This document shows, piece after piece, positions 48,323 through 49,026 of a stretch of 49,026 nt of DNA. The translations under genes and the position numbers were made by a program. The DNA comes from an uncultured Mycoplasmatota bacterium (lineage in GTDB: Bacteria > Bacillota_I > Bacilli_A > RF39 > UBA660), in contig CAOJYR010000010.1 in assembly GCA_948465965.1 (NCBI GenBank), positions 1 to 49,026 on the forward strand, written 5' to 3'. The notes beneath the pieces are model-generated. The model did no database searches and had not been told where the DNA came from. It saw nothing but the letters and a program-made list of their open reading frames with translations. Positions within the stretch are counted from its first letter, which is position 1. Each line of letters opens with the position of its first letter.

Positions 48323-48970
48323 ATGGAGAAAGATGAGTTTAGAAAAGTAAAAAAATCTAGTGGTAAAAAAGTTATAAAGACTAGTGATACGAATGACAGA
48401 AAAAAAACGGTTAAAAAGAATGAAGAATATGAAGATAATTGGATTTATATATTATTACTTTCTGCGGTAGTTATATTAGGACAATCTTTAAAGAGTTATA
48501 TGTTTTCGATTGATACGATCGAGTTAACTTATTCTTTATTTTTATTACCAATCATTTATTTTTTAACGAACTATATTACTAAGAAGAAGGGTTATAGAAG
48601 GGCTCTTATGGGAATCTCTGTTTCTGGTATTGCGATGGTAGTGTTTGTTGCGGTTATGAATTTTGCAACTGGTCGCGGTTTTGATTTTTATAATGTTATA
48701 GGTGATTTTTGTGGATATATGGTTAGCCAATTTGTTAATTTAACAATTTATCAATTTTTGCTTGATAATATTAAACCTAATTTTATATTAATATTCTTAA
48801 CATATATTTTTGCATTAATCGTTAATTATTTATTCTATTCATTAATTTATATGAATACATTAGTATCAGATACATATTGGGTTGCTTATTTTTCTACATT
48901 GATTTTACAATCTATAGTTTGTTTTGTATTAACTTATATTGATATGCAAATAAAAAGAGGTATTGAATGA
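48323..48970 (+). CDS. VUT-family-like integral membrane protein
   Basis: A 215-residue protein with a Lys-rich cytoplasmic N-terminus (about 38 residues) and six predicted membrane helices. The segments DTIELTYSLFLLPIIYFLTNYIT and GYMVSQFVNLTIYQFLLDN, split here across helices 2 and 4-5, resemble the vitamin/queuosine-precursor transporters (VUT, YhhQ). The substrate is uncertain and the match is moderate. AAGGGTAGG precedes the ATG. Confidence 0.6.
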   Translation: MEKDEFRKVKKSSGKKVIKTSDTNDRKKTVKKNEEYEDNWIYILLLSAVVILGQSLKSYMFSIDTIELTYSLFLLPIIYFLTNYITKKKGYRRALMGISVSGIAMVVFVAVMNFATGRGFDFYNVIGDFCGYMVSQFVNLTIYQFLLDNIKPNFILIFLTYIFALIVNYLFYSLIYMNTLVSDTYWVAYFSTLILQSIVCFVLTYIDMQIKRGIE

Positions 48971-48985
48971 TTGAAGTTGTAAGAT

Positions 48986-49019
48986 AAAAGTGGACATAAA
49001 AAAAGATGTTCCACTTTTT
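48986..49019 (+). terminator. Terminator at window end
   Basis: AAAAGTGGA and TCCACTTTT pair around a 16-base loop, followed by a few T residues. Confidence 0.65.
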
Positions 49020-49026
49020 GTTTGTT

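Overview
The window looks like a chromosomal segment of an AT-rich, endospore-forming Firmicute of the Bacilli/Mollicutes-RF39 type. This is an inference from protein resemblance, low GC and sporulation gene content; no 16S gene is present. Gene starts usually follow AGGTG or GGAGG ribosome sites. tRNA genes encode CCA. Genes with Bacillus subtilis counterparts keep fragments of the B. subtilis order.

Layout. 1-5 kb: lonA, an unknown gene, a spoVID-like gene and a ysxE-like gene (B. subtilis: lonA ... spoVID-ysxE-valS). 5-8 kb: rubrerythrin, an orphan lipoprotein-like gene, a decayed Rpn-type nuclease gene, and two paralogous membrane-protein genes flanking an oppositely oriented small gene. 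8-16.8 kb: U32 hydroxylase/peptidase, a membrane thioredoxin-fold protein, trmL, then sporulation genes sigG-ylmC-yunB-yutD, a DUF1292 gene, a coiled-coil protein, yutH, yutI (nifU-like) and an S1-domain protein. 16.9-18.1 kb: twelve tRNA genes in three or four transcription units. 18.2-21.9 kb: an orphan MvaI/BcnI-type restriction endonuclease, a D,D-carboxypeptidase, a metallophosphoesterase and a cyclophilin lipoprotein. 22-26 kb: a valine T-box, a small leader ORF, valS and an HEXXH protein. 26-27.5 kb: three collagen-like (BclA-like) genes behind a possible SigK promoter. 27.8-31.7 kb: a SPOR-domain protein in the spoIIB position, radC, mreC, mreD, spoIVFA and spoIVFB. 31.7-36.1 kb: tRNA-Ala, an unknown Cys-rich protein, Nudix, an unknown gene, GDPD, and an XRE regulator with a DUF4097 protein. 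36.2-38 kb: a nine-unit 30-residue repeat protein coupled to a small acidic protein. 38-43.4 kb: a YkpA-type ABC-F protein, a possible Cys-His-Asp hydrolase and a three-gene 2-hydroxyacyl-CoA dehydratase-activase-like operon. 43.6-49 kb: a divergent sigma factor, a thioredoxin-like protein, a PH-domain protein, several unknown genes, tRNA-Cys/Gly and a VUT-like membrane protein.

How the genes work together. The sporulation genes cover forespore control (sigG), the mother-cell SigK-activation pair (spoIVFA/spoIVFB), coat assembly and coat kinases (spoVID, ysxE, yutH), late functions (yunB, ylmC) and spore-surface collagens. SigE-like promoter sequences occur just before spoVID, yutH and spoIVFA, each embedded in or abutting the terminator of the preceding gene.

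The most unusual signal is a set of genes whose best start, judged by ribosome site and family alignment, is AUC, AUU or AUA rather than AUG/GUG/UUG: the first dehydratase-like gene (43445, minus), the repeat protein (36581), spoIVFB (about 30938) and possibly the restriction enzyme. Standard gene calling truncates these proteins. Other notable points are the orphan restriction enzyme without a methyltransferase, a leader sequence shared by two separate tRNA operons, A-C mismatches in three tRNA acceptor stems, and the repeat-protein/acidic-partner module. I see no CRISPR array, prophage or insertion sequence.
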